Part shown: positions 8,236 to 17,639 of the stretch, piece by piece
Layout: each line of letters begins with the position of its first letter
Position numbering within the stretch: the first letter of the stretch is position 1
Source: Candidatus Villigracilis propinquus
GTDB lineage: Bacteria > Chloroflexota > Anaerolineae > Anaerolineales > Villigracilaceae
Assembly (NCBI GenBank): GCA_016714565.1
Contig: JADKDM010000001.1
Span: forward strand, 385,852 to 449,851
Length of the DNA stretch: 64,000 nucleotides
Reading direction: 5' to 3'
Notes under the pieces: model-generated
The model's input: only the letters and a program-made list of their open reading frames with translations
The model's database searches: none
What the model was told of the DNA's origin: nothing
Program-made: the position numbers and the translations under genes

Positions 8236-9162
8236 CTATTTTTTCCACCAATTCAAAACCCGCAGCGCCCGCAGAGTATTCCACCTGCTGGGTTGACCTG
8301 CTTTCTCCAGATCAAAATACTTTAATCCAGACATGCCGCTGTTCATCGGCCAAGTCCCATCTTTCTTTTGTTTGCTTTGCAACAACTCAATCGCATCGGA
8401 CATGCGCTCGTCACGCGGAGCATTGCACGCTTGGAAATAATCCAGCGCGCGGATAAAGTCATATTTCCAGCGGGGAGGGAAGGGCATGGTTGTCATCTTC
8501 GGGTCGAAGACTTTGCCCGTGCGGTGTGATTTATACAGGCGATGCGCGAGCAGGAATTCATGTCCACGGGCGCGGACTTTGCTGATCAGCTTTTTCTTTT
8601 CTGGGAAGAGACATTCGTATTCGTACAGTCCCTCCAGCGCTGAGATCGTTGTGTGAAACGATGAGTGGGTTGCGCCTTTGGGCGATTCGCAGTTCCAGCC
8701 GCCATCGGACATTTGTTGGCTGACCACAAACGAAGCAATGGCATGGATTCGCTCGTCAGGGTAGCGGAAATAGGCCAGCAGGGCGAGGATCATGCTTGTG
8801 ACGCAAGTCTCACTGTATTTCCATGCATACGAAAAGAAGTTGATGCCCCCGTCTGTGTAAAAGCCTTCATCAAGAAATAATTTGCAAGCCCGTTTTGCCT
8901 GCGGATTATTTGGCGGCAGACCAAGCAGGCGTAAGGTCAACATGGTGTAGGTGGTAGAGATAAATTTGGGGCCATATATTCCGCCGCCCCAGCGTCCGTC
9001 TGAATCTTGCACATCAAGCAGACGCAAGCCCCAGCCTTCCTTTGTAATTTTCTTCCGTTCGGCTTCATACTTCGTTGGAGATAGTTTCAACAAGTCACGC
9101 TGCACCTGCCAGCGGATGGAAGGGTCACCTTCGAGTAACCAGGAAATGATTTCAGGTTTCAT
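8236..9162 (-). CDS. Squalene-cyclase/prenyltransferase-like alpha-toroid protein
   Basis: 308 residues made of repeated alpha-hairpin segments with QxxDGxW-type motifs (VQDSDGRWGGG, SQQMSDGGWNCES, KQKKDGTWPMNS), as in the terpene cyclase/prenyltransferase alpha-alpha toroid fold. No DxDD cyclase motif is visible and the protein is only half the length of a squalene cyclase, so catalytic activity is doubtful. Its start overlaps the recJ stop as ATGA (9159-9162), indicating translational coupling with recJ upstream. There is no signal peptide. Confidence 0.75.
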   Translation of the reverse strand: MKPEIISWLLEGDPSIRWQVQRDLLKLSPTKYEAERKKITKEGWGLRLLDVQDSDGRWGGGIYGPKFISTTYTMLTLRLLGLPPNNPQAKRACKLFLDEGFYTDGGINFFSYAWKYSETCVTSMILALLAYFRYPDERIHAIASFVVSQQMSDGGWNCESPKGATHSSFHTTISALEGLYEYECLFPEKKKLISKVRARGHEFLLAHRLYKSHRTGKVFDPKMTTMPFPPRWKYDFIRALDYFQACNAPRDERMSDAIELLQSKQKKDGTWPMNSGMSGLKYFDLEKAGQPSRWNTLRALRVLNWWKK

Positions 9163-11485
9163 GTTTGGAAAATTTTAGTCAGATCAGCGGTTGCGAAAAA
9201 TTTTCGGTAGGCAGAGGTTTCATTCAATATCCCGCGCAGTGCTACGAACAATTCTGCCTGCAAATATGGATTCTTTTCCCGCGTCTCTTTAGAGAGAGTC
9301 AAATTGTCATCTTCCATTGTTACGGTCAATTGTCCTGTTGCCGATAACCACTCCAAACTTACCTGTACTGCGCTTTCACGGCAGGACATTGCTGCTGCAA
9401 GTTCGGAAGTGGTTGTCTTTCCTCCGCGCTGGTTCAAGACGAATTTGCATAAACCTGCAAGATGAGCCAGAAACTCATCAGGTTTTTCTTCCGCAGGCGG
9501 GATGGCAAAAACGTAAACCGTTTTGGGTTTGACGATCTCCAGTGCTTTTCGCAGGTCAGCAGGGGAGGCGGGGGTGGTGTAGATGGAAAGTTCATCCGCC
9601 TGCTGTAACTCGCGCCGTGATTTTCCAACAGCTTTGTCAGAGCCTTCCGCCCAAATGAGCGTGGATGGTTGAAGATTCAATAATGACGGTTGCAATCTCA
9701 AATCTCTAATCTCCAGTCGCGCGTTTTGAACTTCGACAGCCTGCTCTTCCGTGATTCTGAAATCCTCAAATTGCAGGGTGGCTTGTTTCTGTCCACGGTA
9801 GGTGGAGGCGCGCAGGGAGTAGGCAATGTCAAAGGTGCTGTTGTCCTCAGGGAGTTCTTCCCCCGCGCCGCTCCACCACAAAAGGGACTGAACATTTCCG
9901 TCCGCATCTTCGATGTTCAAGCGCAGATGTTCTTTTGCTTTGCCAATGGTCGAGACCGATTTCAATTTCACGTTGCGAGAAGCAAGTGTGAGCGATGGGT
10001 TGCCCGCGCCGAAAGGCGCGAGCATTTCCAATGTGTCAGCGAGGGAAATGTTTATTTCTTGCAGACCAAGCCAGGCGTCGATCTGAAGCGTAGGCTCTTC
10101 GAAGACGATGCTCCCCAGCTGTTTTTCAATCGCTTTGCCGAGTCCACGCCGGAATTCGTTCAGCTTATCCGCATCAAATGACATGCCCGCCGCCATGGGA
10201 TGACCGCCGAATCCGCGCAGGATATTTTTTTGCGTGGCAATGGCTTCGGTGATGTGCAAGCCTTCGATGGAGCGGGCCGAGCCGCGCATGATGCCATCTT
10301 CGGATTCGTTCAGCAAAATGGCGGGCTTGTGATAGCGCTCCACGAGTTTGTTGGCAACGATGCCCACCACGCCGCCGGGCCAGCCGGGGTGTGCAAGGAC
10401 AATGGCGGGTTCTTCGAGCAGAGCGGGGTTGGCTTTCAATTGGGCTTCTGCCGCTTGAAAGACTTGCGAGGTCAACATGCGCCGTTGCATGTTCAGTCCT
10501 TCAATTTGAGCAGCTAACACTCTTGCGCGTGCAGAGTCTTGCGTGAGCAATAATTCAACTGCGGGGTTAGCATCTCCCAAGCGACCAAGCGCATTCAAGC
10601 GCGGCGCAAAAGTAAAGCCGATGGTTTCCTCGGTCAGTGTATCGAGCGGTGTGCTTGCGAGATCTGCCATCACTTTCAAGCCGAGGCGATTTGTGTTTCG
10701 CAGAGCTTGAATTCCTTTTTGCGCAAGCGAGCGGGTTTCGCCTTTGAGCAAAGCCACATCTGCGATGAGACCGAGGGCGACGAGATCAAGCAGGTCTGCG
10801 GACGACAGACGATGGACGATGGACGACTCGTGGTCTGCGGTCCGTGGTCTGTTGTCCAATAACGCTTCTGCCAATTTGTATGCCACGCCCACACCCGCCA
10901 AATATTTCAGCGGATGATCTTCGGGTAACAATTTTGGGTTGACGATGGCTTTCGCATTTGGGAGCGTTTCGCCGAGATCGTGATGGTCGGTGATCACTAC
11001 ATCTACGCTGCGCGAGTTGGCGTAATCAATGGCTTCGTGGGCGGTGATGCCTGTGTCGCAGGTGACGATCAGCTTCACGCCGCCATCGATGATCGGCTTG
11101 AGCGACTCAATGTGAACGCCGTGGCTTTCCTTCCCACGGATGGGGATGTAGTATGAAACGTTCGCGCCCAACGCCCGCAGGGTTTGCACCAGCAGGGTGG
11201 TGGATGTTTGTCCGTCCACATCGAAGTCACCCCACACGCAAATCTTTTCTTTTTTGCGTATAGCCAGAAGATGCGGTCTACTGCTTTTTCGATATCAGGA
11301 AATGGCGTGGGCGGATTCGCATCTGGATGTAAGAACGCTTCCACATCTTCGGGACGGCTGATCCCGCGTCGAAGGAGAGTCTGCTCGACGAGGGGATGCA
11401 GCTTCAGGCCTGTGCTGAGTTGCGCCGAAACGTCCGCGAAAGAGGCGGGGATTGGTATGGGTTGAGGATCAAGCCAGCGAGTCAT
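9159..11485 (-). CDS. recJ: Single-stranded-DNA exonuclease RecJ, with an internal frameshift
   Basis: RecJ degrades single-stranded DNA 5' to 3' in recombination and mismatch repair. The N-terminus (MTRWLDPQPIPIP...) reads from 11485 to about 11268. The DHH core (GDFDVDG, TDHH, then the DHHA1 domain with GGHPMAAGMSF) reads from there to 9159 in another frame. One or two bases are missing or extra near 11261-11272; correcting them gives about 775 residues, longer than the usual 560-600. The extra length includes two short-word repeat insertions that stay in frame, at about 9690-9730 and 10797-10858. The C-terminus carries an extra domain beyond the OB fold. It is coupled by ATGA to the gene at 8236-9162. 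Confidence 0.88.
10797..10858. repeat. Short-word (GGTCCGT/GTCCATC) repeat inserted in recJ
   Basis: This 62-bp stretch is built from permutations of GTCC, GGAC, GACGA and TGGTC (for example CGATGGACGATGGACGA) and encodes the RecJ segment DNRPRTADHESSIVHRLSSA between EALL and DLLDLVALG. A related sequence is intergenic at 53431-53481. It keeps the recJ frame open. Confidence 0.55.
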
Positions 11486-11821
11486 GGTTAATCATTTTAA
11501 TCGAGATTGATATTCCTGTTGCACAGTAAGTGGTGTCTAATTGTGCAGGCCCACTCGCATGGCATTCAATGAGCAATCCAATAAACTTTACAGGAAGTTA
11601 GGAAAACCATCCCGAAGGTTGCCGTCTGGCGCTCCAAGTATTCGGAGTACACCTTCAGGACGGTTCTTGTATTTTATTTCTGAGATAGGAAAATACAGTT
11701 CTTTTTACATCTATTTTACAACTTGATGACAGATGTCATGGCTGAATTGGGAAGCCCATGATGCTGCTCACTCATCTTTTATTCCGTGAAGGTCTAGAAT
11801 GTTTGATAAAGGAGATAAGAC
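11486..11821. other. 336-bp gene-free stretch with one imperfect hairpin
   Basis: No credible gene is visible. An imperfect inverted repeat pairs 11605-11619 with 11651-11665 (13 of 15 matches) around an inner CTCC/GGAG stem, followed by TTCTTGTATTTTATTTC; it may be a terminator-like or small structured element. AAAGGAG near 11807 serves the lipoprotein gene that follows. Confidence 0.5.
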
Positions 11822-12856
11822 ATGAAACGATTTCTTTTTCTCATTACCTTGTTGGCATTGATCCAGGCGGCGTGTGCGTTGCCGCTAACACCGTCAGCGG
11901 AGACTCAACCCATAGAAACCGCAGTCAGTTCCCCCGTCGAAAATGAGGCGGGCGAAGCCGTCCTGTATTTCACCATCGGGATGCACATCGAACCGATGGG
12001 TGAAACCGCGCAGGGACACGGAAGCGGCAAAGCCGATCATCACACCCCGCAGTTTTTTGACAAGCAGGTGCAGGATATTCTGAAAGTGACACAGATCGTC
12101 GAAGCCCACGGCGGACGCATGACGGTTCAGGCGCAAAGCCCATTCACCACGGTTGCCATCGAAACCGGCAATACCATTCTCGCCGACCTCGCCGCGAACG
12201 GACATGAGGTCGCGCTGCATTTTCACGAGGATGCGCACATGGGCAAGAATTCATCCGCGTTACAGCCGCTCGATTGGTGCAATGTATTGAAAGAGGAGAT
12301 CGGTTACATCACACAGGCAAGCGGTGTAGCCGACATCCGCTATTGGAGCGGCGGCAATTTGTATGTGGAAATGTATGAAGCCGCCGAATGTGCCGGACTG
12401 GATGTGAACAGCGATTGGAAGAATCCAAACACACAATCGACCGATCTCTCACTTGTGGGCGTCAATCCGTGGCGGCCCGCAGGCGGTACCGACGGCACAG
12501 ACTTCACGCTCTTCACGCAGAACGACCCGAACGGCGCGATCATCTTCCTGCCTGAAGGTCAATACGACAAATCTGATTTTGCCGCATCGCGCCGCAGTGA
12601 CGAAGCAGGCGGCGATGAAGCCTACTTCGAGTACCTCAAAGAGAGTCTCTACGCCTCGCTTGAAGCCGCACAGCCTGGGCAGGTCAACGTCTTTCACTTC
12701 ACGGTTCACCCCGGCGAATTTCGCGGCGATCCGCAAGACCCGTTTGGCGTCATTGAAAAATTCCTGACGGAAGTTGTCGATCCCCTCGTTGCCAGCGGCG
12801 ATGTGCAATGGATGACCTTCTCTCAAATGGCAGATGCGTATGCGGAAGGGCAGTAA
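11822..12856 (+). CDS. Lipoprotein, putative polysaccharide-deacetylase-like
   Basis: 344 residues. It has a lipoprotein signal peptide with lipobox IQAAC (Cys near residue 19) and a Thr/Ser/Pro linker, so it should be anchored outside the membrane. The mature domain has histidine-rich segments at positions expected for metal ligands (GHEVALHFHEDAHMG near residue 125 and VFHFTVHPGEF near 295) and a (beta/alpha)-like pattern. These weakly resemble NodB-type deacetylases, but the TFDDG motif is absent, so the call is tentative. It is the first gene of a lipoprotein run and has AAGGAG before the start. Confidence 0.55.
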   Translation: MKRFLFLITLLALIQAACALPLTPSAETQPIETAVSSPVENEAGEAVLYFTIGMHIEPMGETAQGHGSGKADHHTPQFFDKQVQDILKVTQIVEAHGGRMTVQAQSPFTTVAIETGNTILADLAANGHEVALHFHEDAHMGKNSSALQPLDWCNVLKEEIGYITQASGVADIRYWSGGNLYVEMYEAAECAGLDVNSDWKNPNTQSTDLSLVGVNPWRPAGGTDGTDFTLFTQNDPNGAIIFLPEGQYDKSDFAASRRSDEAGGDEAYFEYLKESLYASLEAAQPGQVNVFHFTVHPGEFRGDPQDPFGVIEKFLTEVVDPLVASGDVQWMTFSQMADAYAEGQ

Positions 12857-12890
12857 GACGAAATTTATTTCGTCCTGCGAAGGATATCTC

Positions 12891-14015
12891 ATGAACAGAC
12901 CCTTCCTCGTCCTCAGCCTGATCGCCTTAATGACCTCTGCCTGCGCCCAAGCCGCGCCTCCGACTCCGCTGATAGTTGAAACGGTTACTGAAGCATCTCC
13001 AACCTTCGACATTCAACCTTCAACTGAATCACCTGACATCTCGCACCTGAAACCTTACATCTCCTTCATCATCAACGTCCACGACTGGACTCACGCCGGT
13101 GAAAGCGCGGATATTCTCCTGCAACTCGTTGACCTGTTCGAGCGTTACAACGTGCGCGGCGATTTCTACTTTACCGCCGAGATCACCCGCGAACTGGCGG
13201 AAAACCATCCCGAAGTCATTGAACGCTTCAAGAATTCTGATATGACCATCAGTTATCACATCCGCCCGCCGCACCCGCTCTACACCGGCTTCGACTCGCG
13301 CCTGCAAAACCTCAGCGACGACGAGCTGTACCAGACCCTGCTCGATTATGAGACCTACGCCCTCGACCTCGAAACCGGCGCGTTGGACAAATCCCAGCCG
13401 GGCGGCTACACCTATGTGGCGCAAGTCTTCGGACGCAATCCGGTCGTTACCCCCGCGCCCAACAACAACCCGCGCATCAAGGATGCCGCGCAGAGGGTCT
13501 ATGCCGAGCTTGGCGCAAAGATGACCCTGCTTTATCACGAGTCGGGCACGAAGGTCGAACAGCCGTATGAATATGTCAATGGAATGTTGGTTCGTCCCAG
13601 CGATTTCAGCGTGACGCGCACAACTCTCATAGACGGCTCTGATAATTTCTGGTGGAACTTCATGCCCAATCCGAACGCGGACGAATACAACCCCACCCAA
13701 ATGCTGCAAGCTCAACTCGCAGAATGGGAAAGCAAGGTTAACGGACGCGCACCATTCATCACTGCGTTGATTCACGAAAACAATTATTACCGCTCCGGCG
13801 CGGAAGGCTGGACAAGCATCTACTTTGATATGAACGGCGCGAAGAAAGGCGATCCGCTTTCAGCGCCGTTTGACTTGAATGCGCCAGACCCGTCACGTCC
13901 GCGCACCGACGAAGATAAAGCCGCCATCTTCGCCGCGTATGAAGAACTGGTCGCCTACGCCGCCGCGTATTTGACGGTGGTCACCTCGGAAGATATTTTG
14001 GAGATGGCTAGGTAA
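12891..14015 (+). CDS. Lipoprotein, NodB-like polysaccharide deacetylase family
   Basis: 374 residues from ATG 12891, preceded by GAAGGA; an upstream in-frame ATG at 12834 overlaps the previous gene and would hide the signal peptide. The lipobox is MTSAC. The mature part resembles NodB-type TIM barrels: INVHDWTH in place of TFDDG, VRGDFYFTAEITRELAENHP, then ISYHIRPPHP as the His-x-x-x-x-His-Pro metal motif, and a late ALIHENNYY. The known family removes acetyl groups from cell-wall or secreted polysaccharides. The substrate here is unknown. It follows the similar lipoprotein at 11822, suggesting a related pair. Confidence 0.65.
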   Translation: MNRPFLVLSLIALMTSACAQAAPPTPLIVETVTEASPTFDIQPSTESPDISHLKPYISFIINVHDWTHAGESADILLQLVDLFERYNVRGDFYFTAEITRELAENHPEVIERFKNSDMTISYHIRPPHPLYTGFDSRLQNLSDDELYQTLLDYETYALDLETGALDKSQPGGYTYVAQVFGRNPVVTPAPNNNPRIKDAAQRVYAELGAKMTLLYHESGTKVEQPYEYVNGMLVRPSDFSVTRTTLIDGSDNFWWNFMPNPNADEYNPTQMLQAQLAEWESKVNGRAPFITALIHENNYYRSGAEGWTSIYFDMNGAKKGDPLSAPFDLNAPDPSRPRTDEDKAAIFAAYEELVAYAAAYLTVVTSEDILEMAR

Positions 14016-14023
14016 ATTAACTT

Positions 14024-14054
14024 GCTCTGTCAGGGGCTTAGCCCCTGACAGAGC
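14024..14054. terminator. Strong hairpin after the deacetylase gene
   Basis: A 14-bp perfect stem (GCTCTGTCAGGGGC / GCCCCTGACAGAGC) with a 3-nt loop lies 9 nt after the stop. There is no T-run, so it may act as an mRNA-stabilising or attenuating hairpin rather than a full terminator. Confidence 0.5.
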
Positions 14055-14074
14055 TTGCAAAGGAAACCTTATCA

Positions 14075-14349
14075 ATGAAAAATAAAGCGATCAACCTCGT
14101 TATTCTTGCAGCCACCATGGGCGCGAGTATGCCTATTCAGAATTCCGCTTTGACGATGGCAGCACAGTGTGGACAGCCCGCAACCTTCAATACAAACTGA
14201 TCGAGTATTCCGATGGGCGCAAGGAGTTGTACGACCTGTCCGTTGACCCGTTCGAGAACAATGACCTGATCGCCAACGGCATTTCAGGTGAATGGGCTGC
14301 CGTCATTTCGGAGCTTGAAAATTACAGAAAGGAACTTCAACAACCATGA
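14075..14349 (+). pseudogene. Sulfatase remnant: signal-peptide start joined out of frame to the C-terminus
   Basis: ATG 14075 starts a plausible signal peptide (MKNKAINLVILAA), but this frame stops after about 42 codons. From about 14115 another frame encodes the end of an arylsulfatase-type protein (GREYAYSEFRFDDGSTVWTA, then KLIEYSDGRKELYDLSVDPF, up to 14349). The catalytic FGE motif (CxPSR) and metal-binding core are missing. The simplest reading is an internal deletion of about 1 kb in a secreted sulfatase gene. The remnant stop overlaps the next start as ATGA, so the old operon spacing is kept. Confidence 0.7.
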
Positions 14350-15296
14350 AACGTTTATCTTTATTCCTTGGCTTGCTGGTGATGCTCTCACTGGCGTGCA
14401 GCAGGTCACAGAATCAACCGACAGCGGAGAGTCAGCCTGCTGAAATAGCAACCCAGCTCGCAGTCCGGGAAGAGGCGGTTCTTCCATCCAGTGAATTTGA
14501 TTCATCCAAACTGGGTTCTCTTGAAAGCGATATCACCTATTGCACGATGGATGGCGTTGCGTTGAAGATGGATGTGTATTATCCATCCGAAAATACTGGA
14601 CATTTCCCGGTCACGATGTATGTGCATGGCGGCGGGTGGAGTTCGGGGGATAAGGCACAAGGGGCGGGCGCGATGGAAATTCCAGCTCTGCAAGCGGCGG
14701 GCTTTTTGGTGGTGTCGGTCAATTACCGGCTCGCGCCTGAATATCCTTTCCCTGCGATGATCGAAGATGTGAAGTGCGCGGTGCGTTCGCTGCGTGCTCA
14801 TGCGGGCGAGTACAACCTCGATCCGAATCGTATCGGCGTGTGGGGCGGGAGCGCGGGCGGACATTTGGTCGCCTTGCTCGGCACGACGGATGAAAGCGCG
14901 GGCTTTGATGTGGGCGAATATCTTGAGTATTCGAGCCGCGTGCAAGCCGTGGTGGATATGTTCGGTCCGGCTGACCTGACGGTGCAATTCGAAGGCGGAT
15001 ATGAATCCGCCAGCCGCGTGTTTGGTGATTTTGACGCCGCGCTGGCAAGCCCGGTGACGTATGTGACCGCGGATGATCCACCGTTTTTGATGCTGCACGG
15101 CGAGAACGACAAACTCGTCCCTATTGAGCAATCGGAAATTCTGCTGGCGGCATTGCAAGGCGCTGGCGTGCCCGCAGAACTCATTCGCGTGGTCAATGCG
15201 AATCACTCTTTCAAGCCCGATGGCGGGCAAATCAGTCCTTCGCGCAGGGAGATTGCCCAATTGGTTGTCACCTTTTTTGAGGAGACTTTGAAATGA
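14346..15296 (+). CDS. Lipoprotein alpha/beta-hydrolase, HSL/BD-FAE-type esterase
   Basis: 316 residues. The lipobox is LSLAC (Cys near 18), followed by a Gln/Thr/Pro linker. The catalytic domain shows the oxyanion motif HGGGWSSGD, the nucleophile elbow GGSAGG, a late HGENDKLVP (Asp) and NANHSF (His), so the Ser-Asp-His triad is complete. This family hydrolyses short acyl esters, including feruloyl or acetyl groups on polysaccharides. It overlaps the sulfatase remnant by ATGA and the next lipoprotein by ATGA (15293-15296), so the three are translationally coupled. A joint role with the deacetylase-like lipoproteins on an extracellular polymer is inferred. Confidence 0.85.
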   Translation: MKRLSLFLGLLVMLSLACSRSQNQPTAESQPAEIATQLAVREEAVLPSSEFDSSKLGSLESDITYCTMDGVALKMDVYYPSENTGHFPVTMYVHGGGWSSGDKAQGAGAMEIPALQAAGFLVVSVNYRLAPEYPFPAMIEDVKCAVRSLRAHAGEYNLDPNRIGVWGGSAGGHLVALLGTTDESAGFDVGEYLEYSSRVQAVVDMFGPADLTVQFEGGYESASRVFGDFDAALASPVTYVTADDPPFLMLHGENDKLVPIEQSEILLAALQGAGVPAELIRVVNANHSFKPDGGQISPSRREIAQLVVTFFEETLK

Positions 15297-17380
15297 AACG
15301 TTCACTGTTCACCATTATTTTGTTGATAGCGCTTCAAGCTGCCTGTGCCCTTCCCGCTCTCTCTACGCCTCCGACTCAGCTTGAGCCTGCCGCTACAACC
15401 CAACCCAATTCTCCCGCCAGCACCGAGTACACCCCGCCCGCCTGCGCCGACCCGATGTGCCTGACCACCACCATCTCCCTGCTCGACCTGCAAAGCCGCA
15501 GCCTCGATGAGAACGTGGTCAAACTCTTCTCCGTCGCCGTAGACGATGAGCGCAACCTCGTCTACGTTGCAGGCATCATGACGCCCAATGTGGCAATCCT
15601 CGACGGCGCGACGGAAGAATGGATCGGCATCGTGAATACCGGCATCACCGAACGCGGAATCAAATACATCTATTTTGACTCGGCCGCGCAATACCTGTAC
15701 GTCTTTGAAGTCACAACATCCACTCTGCATCGCATCAACGTCGTCAACGGCGAAATGGCAACCCCAGCCCAACTCAACGGCGGCTTTGGCAGTCTCGCCT
15801 TTGTGGATGAAGTCCGCACCCGCTTCTATCTCGCCACTAAAAACGGGCTGATCGCCTATGACGGAAACACCCTCGCTGAACTTTTCGTTGTGCAAGGCCT
15901 GGGCGAAAATGCAGGCTCAATGATCTTCGATGAAACGACCGATTCCATTTACCTGCTCGCCTCGCAAGATAAATCCACCCGTTCCATCCTCGTCATCAAC
16001 GCTGCCAATGGACAAGTGACGAACGAAATTCAATACGCCACCCAGGCCAACGGACGCGCCCGCTGGTTCCACTTCGACGCGCAAGAGCGCACCTTCATCA
16101 TTGGTTTGGATCGCTCTGTTATCACACTCGACATGAACGGCGCCGAACTCAACGCCTTCCCGCTTCAAAACAGGGGCGTCCTTGAAGACGTGCTCTACGA
16201 CCCCGCCACCGGCCAAACCTTCGCGCTCTCCGTTGCCCAACCCGCAAATGGTCAAGTCGCTGGCATCGGCGGTCATGTGGATGTCTACGACAAAAATGGA
16301 AATATCACCTCCAGTTTTGACTTCGGGCGTAAGCCGCACAATATGCGCATCAATCCCGTCAACGGTCACATCTACATCGCCAACGGCGACGCATCGATTC
16401 TTTGGAGCATCGACACCGCCGCGCCTACCCAGGCCAATCCCCTGCGCCTTGGCGACAGTGTGGAACAGATCATTGTTTCCGGCGGCGGAGGCACCCTCTA
16501 TCTCGCCAGCCGCCTCGGCGGAAGTTACATCGCCCGTTATTCTCTTTCAGATGGAAGTTCCGCTTCATTCTCCGCCGGAACCTGGCCCATCCCGTTGAGG
16601 CGTGACTCCGCTGGAAATTTTCTCTTCTCCCTCAACGCCTGGGACAGTACCCTCTCCGTCTATTCGATGACTCCCGCAGAAACCCTGCTCGGCACAATTC
16701 CTCTCGGCGTCCCCGCTGGTTCCACCGACCGCCTGCCCGACCTCGCCATCGACTCGACTCACAAACTCGCCTACGCCGCTTATCCTGAATTCGGCACCGT
16801 CGCTGTGGTTAATTGGGAAACCATGCAGCCTGTGGCCACCATCAACATCCCCAACGCAGAGACAGGCGACACCGGCGGCGGACCTGGTCAATTGAAGGTC
16901 ACCGTCAACGAAAGCGCGAATCGGCTCTTTGTCTACGAACCCAAAGCGCGGACGATCTACGTTTACGACACTGCCAATAACTTTACCCTGCTCAACAGCA
17001 TGGATATGAAAGCTCAATCCCGCGCCATCGGTGGCTCTGACGCCGACCTGTTCTTCTTCGACGTTGAATCCAACCGCCTCTTCCTCGGCTCGGTGGAGTT
17101 GGACAGCACAACCGGTCAACCCACCGGCAAGGCACTGCCCGTTGGCAACAAGATCTTCGGTGTAGATGTTGAAGACAACCTGTACTGGGTAATGGACTCT
17201 ACGAACAGCGCCATCCTCGCGGTTGACCGCACCACGCTCGTGGTTCGTCACAGCCAGCCATTGCCTGAGTCTTCGTCCAACCTTGCCACTGCCGCATTTG
17301 ACCCCGTGAATGATCAAGTCTTCATTGGCTATCTCATCACTGCGAATGTGTATGGGTACACCGTTGGGCAAATCCCGTAA
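15293..17380 (+). CDS. Large lipoprotein with YncE-like beta-propeller repeats
   Basis: 695 residues. The signal peptide and lipobox (LIALQAACALP) closely resemble those of the lipoprotein at 11822. After a Thr/Pro-rich linker the protein consists of repeating blades of about 40-45 residues with YVxNxxxxxVxVID-like texture (RNLVYVAGIMTPNVAILDG, GHIYIANGDASILWSID, RLFVYEPKARTIYVYDT), typical of seven-bladed YncE/NHL-like propellers, perhaps two of them. Such proteins usually bind ligands or partners rather than catalyse. It is coupled to the esterase by ATGA and closes the operon before a terminator. Confidence 0.75.
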   Translation: MKRSLFTIILLIALQAACALPALSTPPTQLEPAATTQPNSPASTEYTPPACADPMCLTTTISLLDLQSRSLDENVVKLFSVAVDDERNLVYVAGIMTPNVAILDGATEEWIGIVNTGITERGIKYIYFDSAAQYLYVFEVTTSTLHRINVVNGEMATPAQLNGGFGSLAFVDEVRTRFYLATKNGLIAYDGNTLAELFVVQGLGENAGSMIFDETTDSIYLLASQDKSTRSILVINAANGQVTNEIQYATQANGRARWFHFDAQERTFIIGLDRSVITLDMNGAELNAFPLQNRGVLEDVLYDPATGQTFALSVAQPANGQVAGIGGHVDVYDKNGNITSSFDFGRKPHNMRINPVNGHIYIANGDASILWSIDTAAPTQANPLRLGDSVEQIIVSGGGGTLYLASRLGGSYIARYSLSDGSSASFSAGTWPIPLRRDSAGNFLFSLNAWDSTLSVYSMTPAETLLGTIPLGVPAGSTDRLPDLAIDSTHKLAYAAYPEFGTVAVVNWETMQPVATINIPNAETGDTGGGPGQLKVTVNESANRLFVYEPKARTIYVYDTANNFTLLNSMDMKAQSRAIGGSDADLFFFDVESNRLFLGSVELDSTTGQPTGKALPVGNKIFGVDVEDNLYWVMDSTNSAILAVDRTTLVVRHSQPLPESSSNLATAAFDPVNDQVFIGYLITANVYGYTVGQIP

Positions 17381-17414
17381 AAGAAGCAGGGCAAGCCTAT
17401 AGGCCCGCTTCTTT
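17381..17414 (+). terminator. Terminator of the lipoprotein operon
   Basis: An AGAAGC-a-GGGC / GCCC-GCTTCT stem just after the stop at 17380 is followed by TTCGTTTC. Confidence 0.6.
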
Positions 17415-17476
17415 CGTTTCAAAACATTTTGGGCTCGGGGGGGGCCCTGTAAAAGAGGGAACCCCCTGGATGGGTA

Positions 17477-17505
17477 GGGGGGGGGGGGGGGGGGGGTTTT
17501 TTTTT
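17477..17505. repeat. 20-G run followed by 9 T
   Basis: Twenty consecutive G (17477-17496) then nine T, preceded by a G-rich stretch with GGGGGGGG, lie in the intergenic region. It could form a G-quadruplex but looks more like an assembly or base-calling artefact; a second 19-G run is at 23139. Confidence 0.9.
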
Positions 17506-17603
17506 CGTGCCAATTAATTCGGTATAAGTCTATTGTCCTTTGATCGAGGGTTTCCTGGCACATTATACCGATTCATTTCATTAGTTATCGAGGGTTCTGG
17601 ATA

Positions 17604-17635
17604 TGATCCGATAAGGCTGCTTTTGTATCGGATCA
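17604..17635 (-). terminator. Hairpin after the membrane-protein gene
   Basis: The inverted repeat TGATCCGATA / TATCGGATCA with a 12-nt loop lies 4 nt past the stop at 17640. It lacks a clear T-run on the minus strand, so its strength as a terminator is uncertain. Confidence 0.45.
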
Positions 17636-17639
17636 AAAA

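Noticed and set aside
11541..11726. 61-codon open frame in the gap after recJ
   Set aside because: It has no ribosome site and a repeat-like composition that includes the hairpin arms.
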